A DNA stretch of 64,000 bases from positions 1-64,000 of the forward strand of contig CAWASR010000019.1 in NCBI GenBank assembly GCA_963784805.1, read 5' to 3'. Of this stretch, positions 8,693-16,929 are shown in pieces; within the stretch, counting starts at the first letter, position 1, and each line of letters starts with the position of its first letter. The stretch comes from Roseiarcus sp963784805 (lineage in GTDB: Bacteria; Pseudomonadota; Alphaproteobacteria; Rhizobiales; Beijerinckiaceae). Position numbers and translations under genes: made by a program. The notes beneath the pieces are model-generated. The model had not been told where the DNA came from and searched no databases. It saw only the letters and a program-made list of their open reading frames with translations.

Positions 8693-9517
8693 ATGGCGCC
8701 GAGACCGTTCTGGAAGGGCTATTTGAAGCTGTCGCTGGTGACCTGTCCGGTCGCGATGACGCCGGCCACCAGCGAGGAGGAGAAGGTTCGATTCCACACG
8801 TTGAATCGCAAGACGGGAGACCGCGTCGTGAGCCGATATGTCGACGGCGCGACCGGCGAGCCGGTCGACGAGGATGACCAGGTTAAAGGATATGCTCGCG
8901 GCGAAGACGATTTCATTCTGCTCGAGGACGAAGAGCTTGAATCGGTGAATCTCGAGAGCGCTCGAACAATCGAGATCGAGAGTTTCGCGCCCGCCGACAG
9001 CGTCGACTGGATATGGTACGACACGCCCTACTACCTGACGCCCGACGATCCGGTCGGGGCGGAGGCCTATTGCGTCATTCGCGATGCGATGCGCTCGACC
9101 GGAATGGCGGGGCTGTCCCGCCTGGTCCTCCAGCGTCGTGAGCGCGCCGTCATGCTGAAGGCCCGCGACAATGGCGTCGTGCTGTGGACGTTGCGCTACA
9201 GCGAGGAAATGCGCGCCGCGAGCGACTATTTCGAGGCTGACGCCAGGTCCAAGCCCGATCCGAAGCTGATGGGCCTTGTCGCCAGGCTGATCGAGGAGCG
9301 CAGGAAGCCCTGGAGCCCGGACATGGTCCGCGACCCGGTCCAGGCGCGGCTTCTCGAGATCATCAAGGAAAGAAAGAAGGGCGTCAGACGATCCGCGCGG
9401 CCAAAGTCCGAGGAGGAGCCGGCGCCGAGCAACGTCATCAACATCATGGACGCTCTTCGCAGGAGCGTGGCGGCGGACAGCAAACCCGGCAGGCGGCCGG
9501 GCCGCCCACGAACCTGA
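8693..9517 (+). CDS. ku: Ku protein (NHEJ DNA-end binding), first copy
   Basis: A homodimeric ring protein that binds double-strand DNA ends and recruits LigD. The 274-residue protein starts MAPRPFWKGYLKLSLVTCPV, the canonical bacterial Ku N-terminus. The Ku core runs to about residue 215 (DTPYYLTPDD, LVLQRRERAVMLKARDNG). A basic tail ends GRRPGRPRT, which in other Ku proteins contacts DNA and LigD. It converges on ligD with a 4-bp gap between stops. It is clearly diverged from the second Ku at 12061-12942, so the locus encodes two different Ku proteins. Confidence 0.95.
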   Translation: MAPRPFWKGYLKLSLVTCPVAMTPATSEEEKVRFHTLNRKTGDRVVSRYVDGATGEPVDEDDQVKGYARGEDDFILLEDEELESVNLESARTIEIESFAPADSVDWIWYDTPYYLTPDDPVGAEAYCVIRDAMRSTGMAGLSRLVLQRRERAVMLKARDNGVVLWTLRYSEEMRAASDYFEADARSKPDPKLMGLVARLIEERRKPWSPDMVRDPVQARLLEIIKERKKGVRRSARPKSEEEPAPSNVINIMDALRRSVAADSKPGRRPGRPRT

Positions 9518-9521
9518 CCGT

Positions 9522-12056
9522 TCAGGCTGCGCTTCCGCCGCGACCCTTCCGGATCTCGATCGGCGCGGCCGCGGCGCGGAAGTCTTTCCAGGGATCGTGG
9601 GCGAGCGAAGCAAGCCTGGCGGGGGCGCTGTCGATGGTGAAATAGGCGGGCCCGATCTCGGCTCCGAGCTCCTCCCAGCCAAGCGGCATGGAAACCGGCG
9701 CCCCCGGTCTCGCGCGCGCGGAATAGGCGGCGACGGCGGTCATGCCGCGCTGATTGCGCAGGTAGTCGATAAGGATTTTGCCATGCCGCTTCGCCTTGGC
9801 GATCGTGGCGACATAGAGACCCGGGCTGTCGGCCGCCATTGCTTCGGCGACCGCCTTCGCGAACGCCTTCGCCGCCGGCCATTCGGCCTTCGGCTTCACC
9901 GGCGTGACGACATGGAGCCCCTTTCCGCCCGACGTTTTGACAAAGGCCGCGAGGCCGGCGTCCTTCAGCCGCCCGCGAACCTCCTTGGCGGCGTCAATGA
10001 TCGCCGTCCAGGCGACGTTGTCTCCGGGGTCGAGATCGATGACGATCGTATCGGGCCGCTCCCAGTCGGTGAGCGTCGACCCCCAGGGGTGGATTTCCAG
10101 CGCCGCCGCTTGCACGAGACCCATGAGGCCGTCGAGATCGCGGATGCTGACCAGCGGCTCGCCGCCGGGCTCCTTCGGATCGCCGACCAGGACGATGTTG
10201 CGGTTGATCCCCTTCCAGGCGTGCTTCTGAAAGAAACTGGGCCCGCCGATCCCGTTCGGACAGCGCAAAAGCGCCAGCGCCCTTCCGACCACGAATGGCG
10301 CCATGTGGGGCCAGACTTCGGCGTAATAGTCGGCGAGCCCCTCCTTGGTCACGCCTTTGTCGGGCCAATAGATGCGATCGGGGTGGGTGAGCGCGACCGT
10401 CCGCCGCTGTCGCTTCGACGCGGCGTCCGACGATGCCGCTTCGCGCACGATCTCTCGCGCCGGCTTGTCTTCGCGCAAGGCGCGGAACGAGGCGTGACGC
10501 AACTGGCCGTCTGCGGTCCAGGCGCGAAAGTCGACCTCCGCCGCCAGCTCGGGGCGAACGAATCGCACTTGCCGAATTTCGTCGGCGCTGAGGCGGTCGG
10601 CGAACGGGCTGGCGGAAATGCGCATCGGCTCGAGCCGGGCGTGGAGAGCCTTCGCGACTGCGGCGCTGAAGCCGGTCCCCACGCGTCCGACATAGCGCAG
10701 CGCGTTCTGTTCGTAGACGCCGAGGACCAGTGATCCGATGGCCTCGCGCGCGGTGGCGGAGGGAACAAAACCGGCGACGACGAATTCCTGGCGCGCCGAG
10801 CACTTGGATTTTATCCAGCTTCTTCCGCGTCCGGAGCGATAGGGGGAGTCGCGCAATTTGGACACCACGCCCTCGAGCCCGAGCCGGCAGGCGTGCCGCA
10901 GCACGAGCGCGCCGCTCTCGTCGAAATGGCCGCTGAAGCGCACGATTCCGGCGCCGGCGCCGATGATCGCCTCCAGCAAATCCTTGCGCTTGACGAGCGG
11001 CGTCGCGCGAAGGTCGAAGCCATCGAGATAGAGAAGATCGAAGGCGTAAAACAGGAATCGGTCGGTGCGCCCCTCGCTGAGATCGGCTTGCAGCGCGGAG
11101 AAGTCCGAGGCGCCGCCGTCGTTCTCGACCACAAGCTCGCCGTCGATCAGGGCCTCTCGCGCCGGAAGCCTGGAGAGCGCCGTGACGACGCCTTCGCCAA
11201 ACTTGGCTGTCCAGTCGAGGCCGCTGCGCGTCCTGAGCGTCACGCGGCCGTCCTTGATGCGAGCCTGAAGCCGATAGCCGTCGAACTTGATCTCATGCAG
11301 CCAGCGCTCGCCCGCGGCTGGCGTTCCCATGAGGGTGGCCAGCATCGGTTCGACAAATTCCGGCATTGGCGCCTTCTTGGCGCCGTCAACCGAGGACGGG
11401 TCGGCAGGCGCGCCGGGCTGCGGCGCCGGACCTCCGGACGCTTTGCCCCTCTTTATTCTGCCCGTCTTCGACGACCAGCCCGGCGGCTCGCCGGCCACGG
11501 CGGCGATGGGGCGTCCGGTCTTCACCGATTTCGGCTGCTGTTCGAGGATGTCCGGCGCCTCCTTGCTTCTCGCGAACTCGTCGTCGCCCTTGATCAGGAG
11601 CCAGTTCTCGCGCTTTTCGCGCGGCTTGCCGCGCATTCGGACCAGATGCCATCGGCCCTTGAGCTTCTCGCCGTGAAGCTCGAAGTCGAGATGGCCCTTG
11701 GCGTAGCCTTTGCGGGCGTCTCCGATCGGCGTCCACGTCCCGCGGTCCCAAATGATGACGGCGCCGCCGCCATACTCGCCCTTCGGGATCGCGCCTTCGA
11801 AATCGCCATAATCGAGCGGGTGGTCCTCGACCGCCACCGCCAGCCGCTTTTCGCCGGCGACCAGACTCGGGCCGCGCGTTACCGCCCAACTCTTGAGAAC
11901 GCCATCCATTTCGAGCCGAAAGTCATAATGAAGCCGGGTCGCGTCGTGCTTCTGAACGACGAAACTGTTTCCCGCCTTGCCGGCCTTTCGTGCGCGCGGC
12001 TTCGGTTCCGGAGTGGCGGCGAAGTTCCGCTTGGCGCGATATTGCTCGAGCGCCAT
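9522..12056 (-). CDS. ligD: ATP-dependent DNA ligase LigD with phosphoesterase, ligase and polymerase domains
   Basis: The multifunctional NHEJ enzyme. The 844-residue protein is ordered phosphoesterase (about 15-165; HYDFRLEMDGVLKSWAV, DFEGAIPKGEYGGG), ATP ligase (about 235-540; adenylated Lys257 in EIKFDGYR) and a primase-polymerase domain (about 560-844; HPDRIYWPDKGVTK, metal motif IDLDPGD, TSGGKGLHV). The start at MALEQYRAKRNF is chosen because it is the family N-terminus and follows the ku2 stop by 4 bp. A frame extension to 12116 lies inside ku2. The tight spacing argues for a ku2-ligD operon. Confidence 0.95.
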   Translation of the reverse strand: MALEQYRAKRNFAATPEPKPRARKAGKAGNSFVVQKHDATRLHYDFRLEMDGVLKSWAVTRGPSLVAGEKRLAVAVEDHPLDYGDFEGAIPKGEYGGGAVIIWDRGTWTPIGDARKGYAKGHLDFELHGEKLKGRWHLVRMRGKPREKRENWLLIKGDDEFARSKEAPDILEQQPKSVKTGRPIAAVAGEPPGWSSKTGRIKRGKASGGPAPQPGAPADPSSVDGAKKAPMPEFVEPMLATLMGTPAAGERWLHEIKFDGYRLQARIKDGRVTLRTRSGLDWTAKFGEGVVTALSRLPAREALIDGELVVENDGGASDFSALQADLSEGRTDRFLFYAFDLLYLDGFDLRATPLVKRKDLLEAIIGAGAGIVRFSGHFDESGALVLRHACRLGLEGVVSKLRDSPYRSGRGRSWIKSKCSARQEFVVAGFVPSATAREAIGSLVLGVYEQNALRYVGRVGTGFSAAVAKALHARLEPMRISASPFADRLSADEIRQVRFVRPELAAEVDFRAWTADGQLRHASFRALREDKPAREIVREAASSDAASKRQRRTVALTHPDRIYWPDKGVTKEGLADYYAEVWPHMAPFVVGRALALLRCPNGIGGPSFFQKHAWKGINRNIVLVGDPKEPGGEPLVSIRDLDGLMGLVQAAALEIHPWGSTLTDWERPDTIVIDLDPGDNVAWTAIIDAAKEVRGRLKDAGLAAFVKTSGGKGLHVVTPVKPKAEWPAAKAFAKAVAEAMAADSPGLYVATIAKAKRHGKILIDYLRNQRGMTAVAAYSARARPGAPVSMPLGWEELGAEIGPAYFTIDSAPARLASLAHDPWKDFRAAAAPIEIRKGRGGSAA

Positions 12057-12060
12057 CGCT

Positions 12061-12942
12061 TCAGCTCGCTTTTTTCCGCACGCCGAGTTTTGCGCGAACC
12101 GCGCCGGCCGGCGCAACTTTCGATTTGGCCCGAGGCTTGGCGGCCTTCGCAGCTTGCCCCGCGCTTTCGCGCAAGGCCGCGATAAGGTCTCGCCGGTTTT
12201 GGCGTTGGGGCGCCTTTGGCGCTGCGATCGTCTTGCCCTCGAGCTTGGCCTTGACCAGGTCGGCGAGCGCCGCTTCGTAACGGTCGCAGACCTTGGCCGG
12301 ATCGAAAACGCCTTGCTTGGTTTTGATGATGTGTTTGGCCAGATCGAGCAATTCGCCCTTGATTTTCATCCGCGGCGTTTCCGCGAAGGCTTGCCGGGCC
12401 GATCGCACCTCGTAGTCGAAATTGAGCGTCGTGGCGACAAGCCCGACGCCGGAGGCGCGGATCATCAGAGTGCGGACCCGCCGGAACAATACCGTCTGGG
12501 CGATCGCCGCGACATCCGCGGCGCGCATGCCCTCGCGGATAAGATCGAAAGCCTCCTGCGCGCTCTTGTCCGAAGGCGCAAGATAATAGGGCCGGTCAAA
12601 ATAGACATCGTCGATCCCATCGAGAGCGACAAAGGCCGAGACAGAGAGCGTCTTGTCGCTTTGGGGAACGGCGGCGGCGATCTCGTCCGGTTCGAGAACG
12701 GCGTACTCGTCCTTCGCGACCTCGTACCCTTTGACCTGGTCCTCGCGCTCGACGACCGACCCGGTCGCCGCGTCCACGAACTGGCGCTGGACCCGATGAC
12801 CCGTCGCTCGGTTGATCGTATGAAGGATAACGCGCTCCGAGGCCGACGCGGCCGTGAACAGGGCGACCGGACACGTCACCTCGGCGATCTTCAAGAAACC
12901 CTTCCAGTTCGCTCGCGAGCGCAATTCTTTTCGACCTCGCAT
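12061..12942 (-). CDS. ku: Ku protein, second copy, operon partner of ligD
   Basis: A 293-residue Ku. The start MRGRKELRSRANWKGFLKI was chosen because it fits the family N-terminus (WKGFLKIAEVTCPVALF) and because an EcfG-type promoter sits only 24 bp upstream; the open frame continues to 13317 without homology. The Ku core includes DRPYYLAPSDKSA and LFRRVRTLMIRASGVGL. The Lys/Ala/Arg-rich tail (AKAAKPRAKSKVAPAG) is longer and more basic than in the first Ku. It is co-transcribed with ligD. Confidence 0.93.
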   Translation of the reverse strand: MRGRKELRSRANWKGFLKIAEVTCPVALFTAASASERVILHTINRATGHRVQRQFVDAATGSVVEREDQVKGYEVAKDEYAVLEPDEIAAAVPQSDKTLSVSAFVALDGIDDVYFDRPYYLAPSDKSAQEAFDLIREGMRAADVAAIAQTVLFRRVRTLMIRASGVGLVATTLNFDYEVRSARQAFAETPRMKIKGELLDLAKHIIKTKQGVFDPAKVCDRYEAALADLVKAKLEGKTIAAPKAPQRQNRRDLIAALRESAGQAAKAAKPRAKSKVAPAGAVRAKLGVRKKAS

Positions 12943-12965
12943 TTCCGTCGGCGCGAAGGTATTGC

Positions 12966-12991
12966 AACGCCCGGGCGGCCGGTTTTGTTCC
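12966..12991 (-). promoter_or_regulatory. Sigma-EcfG promoter motif for ku2-ligD
   Basis: On the minus strand GGAAC (12991-12987) is followed 17 bases later by CGTT (12969-12966). This predicts transcription start roughly 8-15 bp before the ku2 ATG at 12942. It has the same sequence boxes and same spacing as the site at 8322-8347. The short leader supports the chosen ku2 start. Confidence 0.7.
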
Positions 12992-13252
12992 GGAGCCGGC
13001 ATGCACCATGGCGCGTGGATTTGCGGCGTGCAAAGAGCGCATGAACTCGCTTGGCGGGCCGCCGCGCCGCGCGACTGCTGGAGCCTCGTGATTTCAACTC
13101 TGAGTTGAGCCTGTTCGGACGGCTCGCCGGTCGGCGTCGGACCTAAATCAGGCCCAATTTCGCTGCTCGGACAATGTCGGTGTAATTTGTTCCGCCGACG
13201 GACCGGTTGAAGCCGGCGCCGTTCGGGGTTCAACGAATTCCGCCGTATTTTC

Positions 13253-13277
13253 GGAACCCTTGCGGTCAAGTCGCGTC
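13253..13277 (+). promoter_or_regulatory. Weaker EcfG-like motif upstream of the GH15 gene
   Basis: GGAAC at 13253-13257 is followed after 16 bases by CGTC, one mismatch from CGTT. The distance to the ATG (13310) is suitable for a promoter. It is less convincing than the two motifs flanking the NHEJ genes, but would place this gene in the same stress regulon. Confidence 0.35.
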
Positions 13278-13309
13278 GATCTTGTTTTTCCCTCCCTCCG
13301 AGCGCCCGA

Positions 13310-15196
13310 ATGCCCAATCGTATCGAAGACTATGCTGTCATCGGAAACTGCGAAACCCTCGCGTTGGTGGGCCGCGACGGCTCTATTGACTGGCTCGGCC
13401 TTCCGCGCTTCGACAGCGCCGCCTGCTTCAGCGCGCTGCTAGGCGAGCCGAAACATGGGAGGTGGCTGATCGCCCCGGCGCCAGGCGACGTTCGCGTCTC
13501 GCGGCGTTATTGCGGCGATAGCCTGATTCTCGAAACCGTGTTCAGGAACGAGCAGGGCGCGGTGCGCCTGCTCGATTTCATGTGTCAAGGGGAAGGGTCA
13601 TCCGATGTCGTGCGCCTTGTCAGAGGGCTTCAAGGCGAGGTGTCCATGCGCATGGAGCTCATCGTCCGCTTCGGTTATGGCGCGATTGTGCCGTGGGTTT
13701 CGCGGCGGGAGGACGGGCGGCTTCAATTCATAGCGGGGCCCGATCGGCTTTTGCTCGATACGACAGCGCCGACGCGCGGGGAGGACTTTCGCACCGTCGG
13801 CCAATTCACAGTCGGGGCCGGGCAAGAAGTGAGCTTCGTTCTCAACTGGTCGCCATCCTACCGCGCGTCGCCCGCGCCGCTATCGGCGGTAAGCGCGCTC
13901 GAGCGGGTCGAGTCCTTCTGGTCCGGTTGGGTTGCGCCGTTCACACCTCCTCGAGAGTGGCGCGAGGCGGTTCTCCGTTCGCTGGTGACGCTGAAGGCGC
14001 TCTCGCATTGGGAGACAGGAGGCATCGTCGCCGCAGGGACTACCTCGTTGCCGGAAAAGCTGGGCGGAACGCGCAATTGGGACTATCGGCATTGTTGGCT
14101 TCGGGACGCGACGTTCACGCTCTACGCGCTAATCGGCGCGGGCATTCTCGACGAGGCGAGGGCATGGCATGAATGGCTTCTGCGCGCGGTAGCCGGCAAC
14201 CCCGACGATTTGCAGATCATGTATGGAGTCGCAGGCGAGCGACGGCTCGACGAATATGAAATTCCATGGCTGCCTGGTTACGAAGGCGCTGCGCCGGTTC
14301 GGGTCGGAAATGCGGCGGTCGGACAGATCCAGCTTGATATCTATGGCGAAGTGCTTGACGCTTTCTACCTCGCCCGCCGCGCGGGTCTCGCGGACGACGC
14401 CCCGACTTGGGCGCTCGAGTTTGCGCTTGTTTCCCATCTCGAGAACGTCTGGCGCGAGCCTGACGAGGGGATCTGGGAAGTGCGCGGGGGACGCAAGCAC
14501 TTCACCCATTCCAAGGTGATGGCCTGGGTCGCCTTTGACCGCGCGGTGCGTTCGATCGAGGAGTTTGGGCTCGAAGGTCCGCTCGAACGATGGCGCGAGG
14601 TCCGCTCGGCGATTCATCAGGAAGTTTGCGAACACGGCTTCGATCCGGAGCAGGACTCGTTCGTGCAATCCTTTGACGAGCCGAGATTGGACGCGAGTCT
14701 CCTTCTGATCCCGATGGTCGGCTTTTTGCCGGCTGAGGATGCGCGCGTTCGAGGCACCGTTGCGGCGATCGAGCGCAAGCTTGTCCGCAAAGGCCTGGTG
14801 TTGCGGTACGACACCGGAGAAGGCGTGGACGGTTTGCCGTCAGGAGAGGGCGCTTTCCTCGCCTGCAGCTTTTGGCTGGTGGACAATTATGTCCTGGCTG
14901 GCCGGTACAAGGAGGCGCGCGAATTGTTCGAACGACTGCTGGCGTTGCGCAATGAAGTTGGATTGCTCGCGGAGGAATACGATCCATATGGCCAGCGTCA
15001 ACTCGGCAACTTCCCCCAGGCGTTCTCGCACCTCGCGCTGATCAACTCCGCCCACAACCTGGCGAGCGTGAGCGGACCGGTTCACCAACGCTCGTCGCGA
15101 GCTTCCCCCGCGTCTGCGGCCTCAGCGGCAAGGCCGCGCAAGCGGCGCTCCACGGCGTCGAACGCCAGGGGAAACGCCCCCAGAGGCTCGAGCTGA
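13310..15196 (+). CDS. Glycoside hydrolase family 15 (glucoamylase or trehalase-like)
   Basis: The protein starts MPNRIEDYAVIGNCETLALV and GRDGSIDWLGLPRFDS, the typical N-terminal beta-domain of bacterial GH15 enzymes. An (alpha/alpha)6 barrel follows, with GTTSLPEKLGGTRNWDYR, CWLRDATFTLYAL and RKHFTHSKVMAWVAFDRA. It ends its homology at QAFSHLALINSAHNLAS. These enzymes release glucose from alpha-glucans or split trehalose; substrate cannot be told from sequence alone. There is no signal peptide, so it acts in the cytoplasm. The last 40 or so residues are a Ser/Ala/Arg-rich tail without family resemblance, possibly a run-on after a 3' rearrangement. Confidence 0.88.
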   Translation: MPNRIEDYAVIGNCETLALVGRDGSIDWLGLPRFDSAACFSALLGEPKHGRWLIAPAPGDVRVSRRYCGDSLILETVFRNEQGAVRLLDFMCQGEGSSDVVRLVRGLQGEVSMRMELIVRFGYGAIVPWVSRREDGRLQFIAGPDRLLLDTTAPTRGEDFRTVGQFTVGAGQEVSFVLNWSPSYRASPAPLSAVSALERVESFWSGWVAPFTPPREWREAVLRSLVTLKALSHWETGGIVAAGTTSLPEKLGGTRNWDYRHCWLRDATFTLYALIGAGILDEARAWHEWLLRAVAGNPDDLQIMYGVAGERRLDEYEIPWLPGYEGAAPVRVGNAAVGQIQLDIYGEVLDAFYLARRAGLADDAPTWALEFALVSHLENVWREPDEGIWEVRGGRKHFTHSKVMAWVAFDRAVRSIEEFGLEGPLERWREVRSAIHQEVCEHGFDPEQDSFVQSFDEPRLDASLLLIPMVGFLPAEDARVRGTVAAIERKLVRKGLVLRYDTGEGVDGLPSGEGAFLACSFWLVDNYVLAGRYKEARELFERLLALRNEVGLLAEEYDPYGQRQLGNFPQAFSHLALINSAHNLASVSGPVHQRSSRASPASAASAARPRKRRSTASNARGNAPRGSS

Positions 15197-15712
15197 ACCG
15201 CCCGCGCGCGCCGAAACGTCAGCATTGCGTCTGGGGCCTTGGAGGGATCCCAGCGAAGCTGCGAGCTCGGCGTTCACCAGCAGGCGTCGAACGTCGAATC
15301 TGGCGATCCGCGGCCAGCGATACTTGGGCGGCCTGAGCGCCGACAGGTTCCCGCCGCCTCCGTTTTTTAAAGCCTGGGACGGCCGTTCCGCGAACCGCGG
15401 GCGCTGCATTGTCGGGCGGTTGCATGATCGAATGGCGCCCGCCCGTCGCCACGCTGACGCCGCTCCGCCCCGCTCGTCACGGGTCGGCCACTTTGTCGCC
15501 GTGATTGGCCGTCAGTTCTTCACCAGGCGGTCCAGGGCCCGCCGGGCAGGCGTATGCATGACGCGAATGTCCGGAATTCGTTAGCGAAATGGAAACCAAG
15601 CAGGATCAAAATTGCCGACACGTCTTGATGGTTCGAAAAGATCAGGCCGGCTGGGCTGCGGTCGGGATTTCAGTCTCGATACCGGCTCTGACGTGCAAGC
15701 GAGTCAGCGTTA
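15197..15712 (+). other. 516-bp region without a convincing gene
   Basis: No frame has both a start with RBS and recognisable content. On the minus strand an open stretch 15273-15082 (overlapping the GH15 tail) reads like protein: QLRWDPSKAPDAMLTF, then ARAVQLEPLGAFPLAFDAVE, ending ARDERW. It has no start codon and may be the remnant of a neighbouring gene whose 5' part was lost. Confidence 0.4.
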
Positions 15713-16813
15713 ATGTGCTTATCGCGTCTTGAATTGCGCACGTTCGCCGCCAAAAGGGGATGGCTCGGGGCGTGTGCGACATTGACCGCGGTCGCGCTCG
15801 CCGGATGCGCCAATGAGACCGCAACGCGCTATTCGCACGGCCACGAATATTTCTCTCAGGCCAAATACGGCCGCGCCAGCCCCAAAGTTGTTGCCGACGG
15901 CCAACCGGTGCCGCGCGGCGGCGGTCAGTATTTGGTCGGGCGTCCTTATCGAATCGCCGGCCATACCTATCGTCCGGCCGAGAACACGTCCTATTCCGCG
16001 GTCGGCACGGCGTCGTGGTACGGCGCGGCGTTCCGTGGCCGCCGCACCGCCAACGGCGAAATCTACGACACGGCCGCGCTCACCGCCGCCCACCCGACGA
16101 TGCCGCTGCCGAGCTACGCGCGGGTCACCAATCTGCGCAACGGATATTCGATCATCGTGCGAGTTAACGATCGCGGACCCTATTCCGGCGGCCGGGTGAT
16201 GGATGTCTCCTCGCGCGTGGCCGACGTGCTCAACTTCAAGGCCGCCGGCACGGCCAGGATCAAAGTTGAATATGTCGGACGCGCGCCGCTCGGAGGATCG
16301 GACGATTCGATGCTGCTCGCGAGCCTCCGGACCGATGGTTCGCCCGCCAATCTCAATGGCTATTCCGCGCCTGTGATGGTGGCGAGCGACGCTCGGCCGC
16401 CGCAAACCGAACCGCAGCGCGAAGCCACGTCCGTGCGCACCGCAAGCCGGGTCGCGCCGCCCGAGCCGATCCGCGTCGCGCTCGCCGAATCTGCGCCAGC
16501 GTCCGAGCCGAAGTATTCTCGAGAAGACGTTCCGCCCGCATCGATCCCTATCCGGCAGCCGCGCTTACCGGTTCCGCTACCGCCGCCGCGTCCCTTCGAC
16601 CTCGGCGCGATCCGCAACACCATTGTCGTGGCCGCCGTCGCTCCGCCGAGGCCCGCGCCAACGGTGAGGCCGCCGCGGCGGCATGAACTCCAGGCGATCG
16701 TGGAAAAGGCCCTCTATTTCGCACCCGCTCCGCCCGTTCGCCGGCTGAAATCGCAACCGCGCGCGGCTTTCGATCGGGTCAAGCCGGCGAAGGCTTCGCT
16801 CGACGGCGATTGA
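15713..16813 (+). CDS. rlpA: RlpA-family septal-ring lytic transglycosylase / rare lipoprotein A
   Basis: The 366-residue protein carries a lipoprotein signal ending LAGC (Cys32), then a double-psi beta-barrel domain with GTASWYGAAFRGRRTANGE and VRVNDRGPYSGGRVMDVS. These are the diagnostic RlpA motifs, including the catalytic-type Asp in NDRGPY. The second half is a proline-rich linker ending in a basic segment. No SPOR domain is visible, although many RlpA proteins have one. RlpA cleaves denuded glycan strands at the septum (family knowledge). It is immediately upstream of the carboxypeptidase-like gene, a typical rhizobial pairing. Confidence 0.9.
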   Translation: MCLSRLELRTFAAKRGWLGACATLTAVALAGCANETATRYSHGHEYFSQAKYGRASPKVVADGQPVPRGGGQYLVGRPYRIAGHTYRPAENTSYSAVGTASWYGAAFRGRRTANGEIYDTAALTAAHPTMPLPSYARVTNLRNGYSIIVRVNDRGPYSGGRVMDVSSRVADVLNFKAAGTARIKVEYVGRAPLGGSDDSMLLASLRTDGSPANLNGYSAPVMVASDARPPQTEPQREATSVRTASRVAPPEPIRVALAESAPASEPKYSREDVPPASIPIRQPRLPVPLPPPRPFDLGAIRNTIVVAAVAPPRPAPTVRPPRRHELQAIVEKALYFAPAPPVRRLKSQPRAAFDRVKPAKASLDGD

Positions 16814-16878
16814 GCGCTTCGATCCGCGGGGTTCGGCCGCCGGCCGAGAGCGTTGCCAACAAACCCCGATCCATGGTG

Positions 16879-16913
16879 AAAGGCGCGTGGGCGGCGGGTC
16901 CGCCCACGCCTTT
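16879..16913 (+). terminator. Strong hairpin between rlpA and the carboxypeptidase-like gene
   Basis: GTGGGCGG (16887-16894) pairs perfectly with CCGCCCAC (16900-16907) around a 5-base loop. Extension outward with one bulge (AAGGCG / CGCCTT) gives a stem of roughly 13-14 bp followed by TTT. It lies 17 bp before the GTG start at 16930. It may terminate part of the rlpA transcript or attenuate the downstream gene. Confidence 0.45.
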
Positions 16914-16929
16914 CGAAGGTACGGGGGCC

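Noticed and set aside
9597..10733. Plus-strand 378-codon open frame inside ligD
   Set aside because: Antisense to well-conserved LigD domains; composition (Arg/Gly/Asp-rich) is that of a GC-rich shadow frame.
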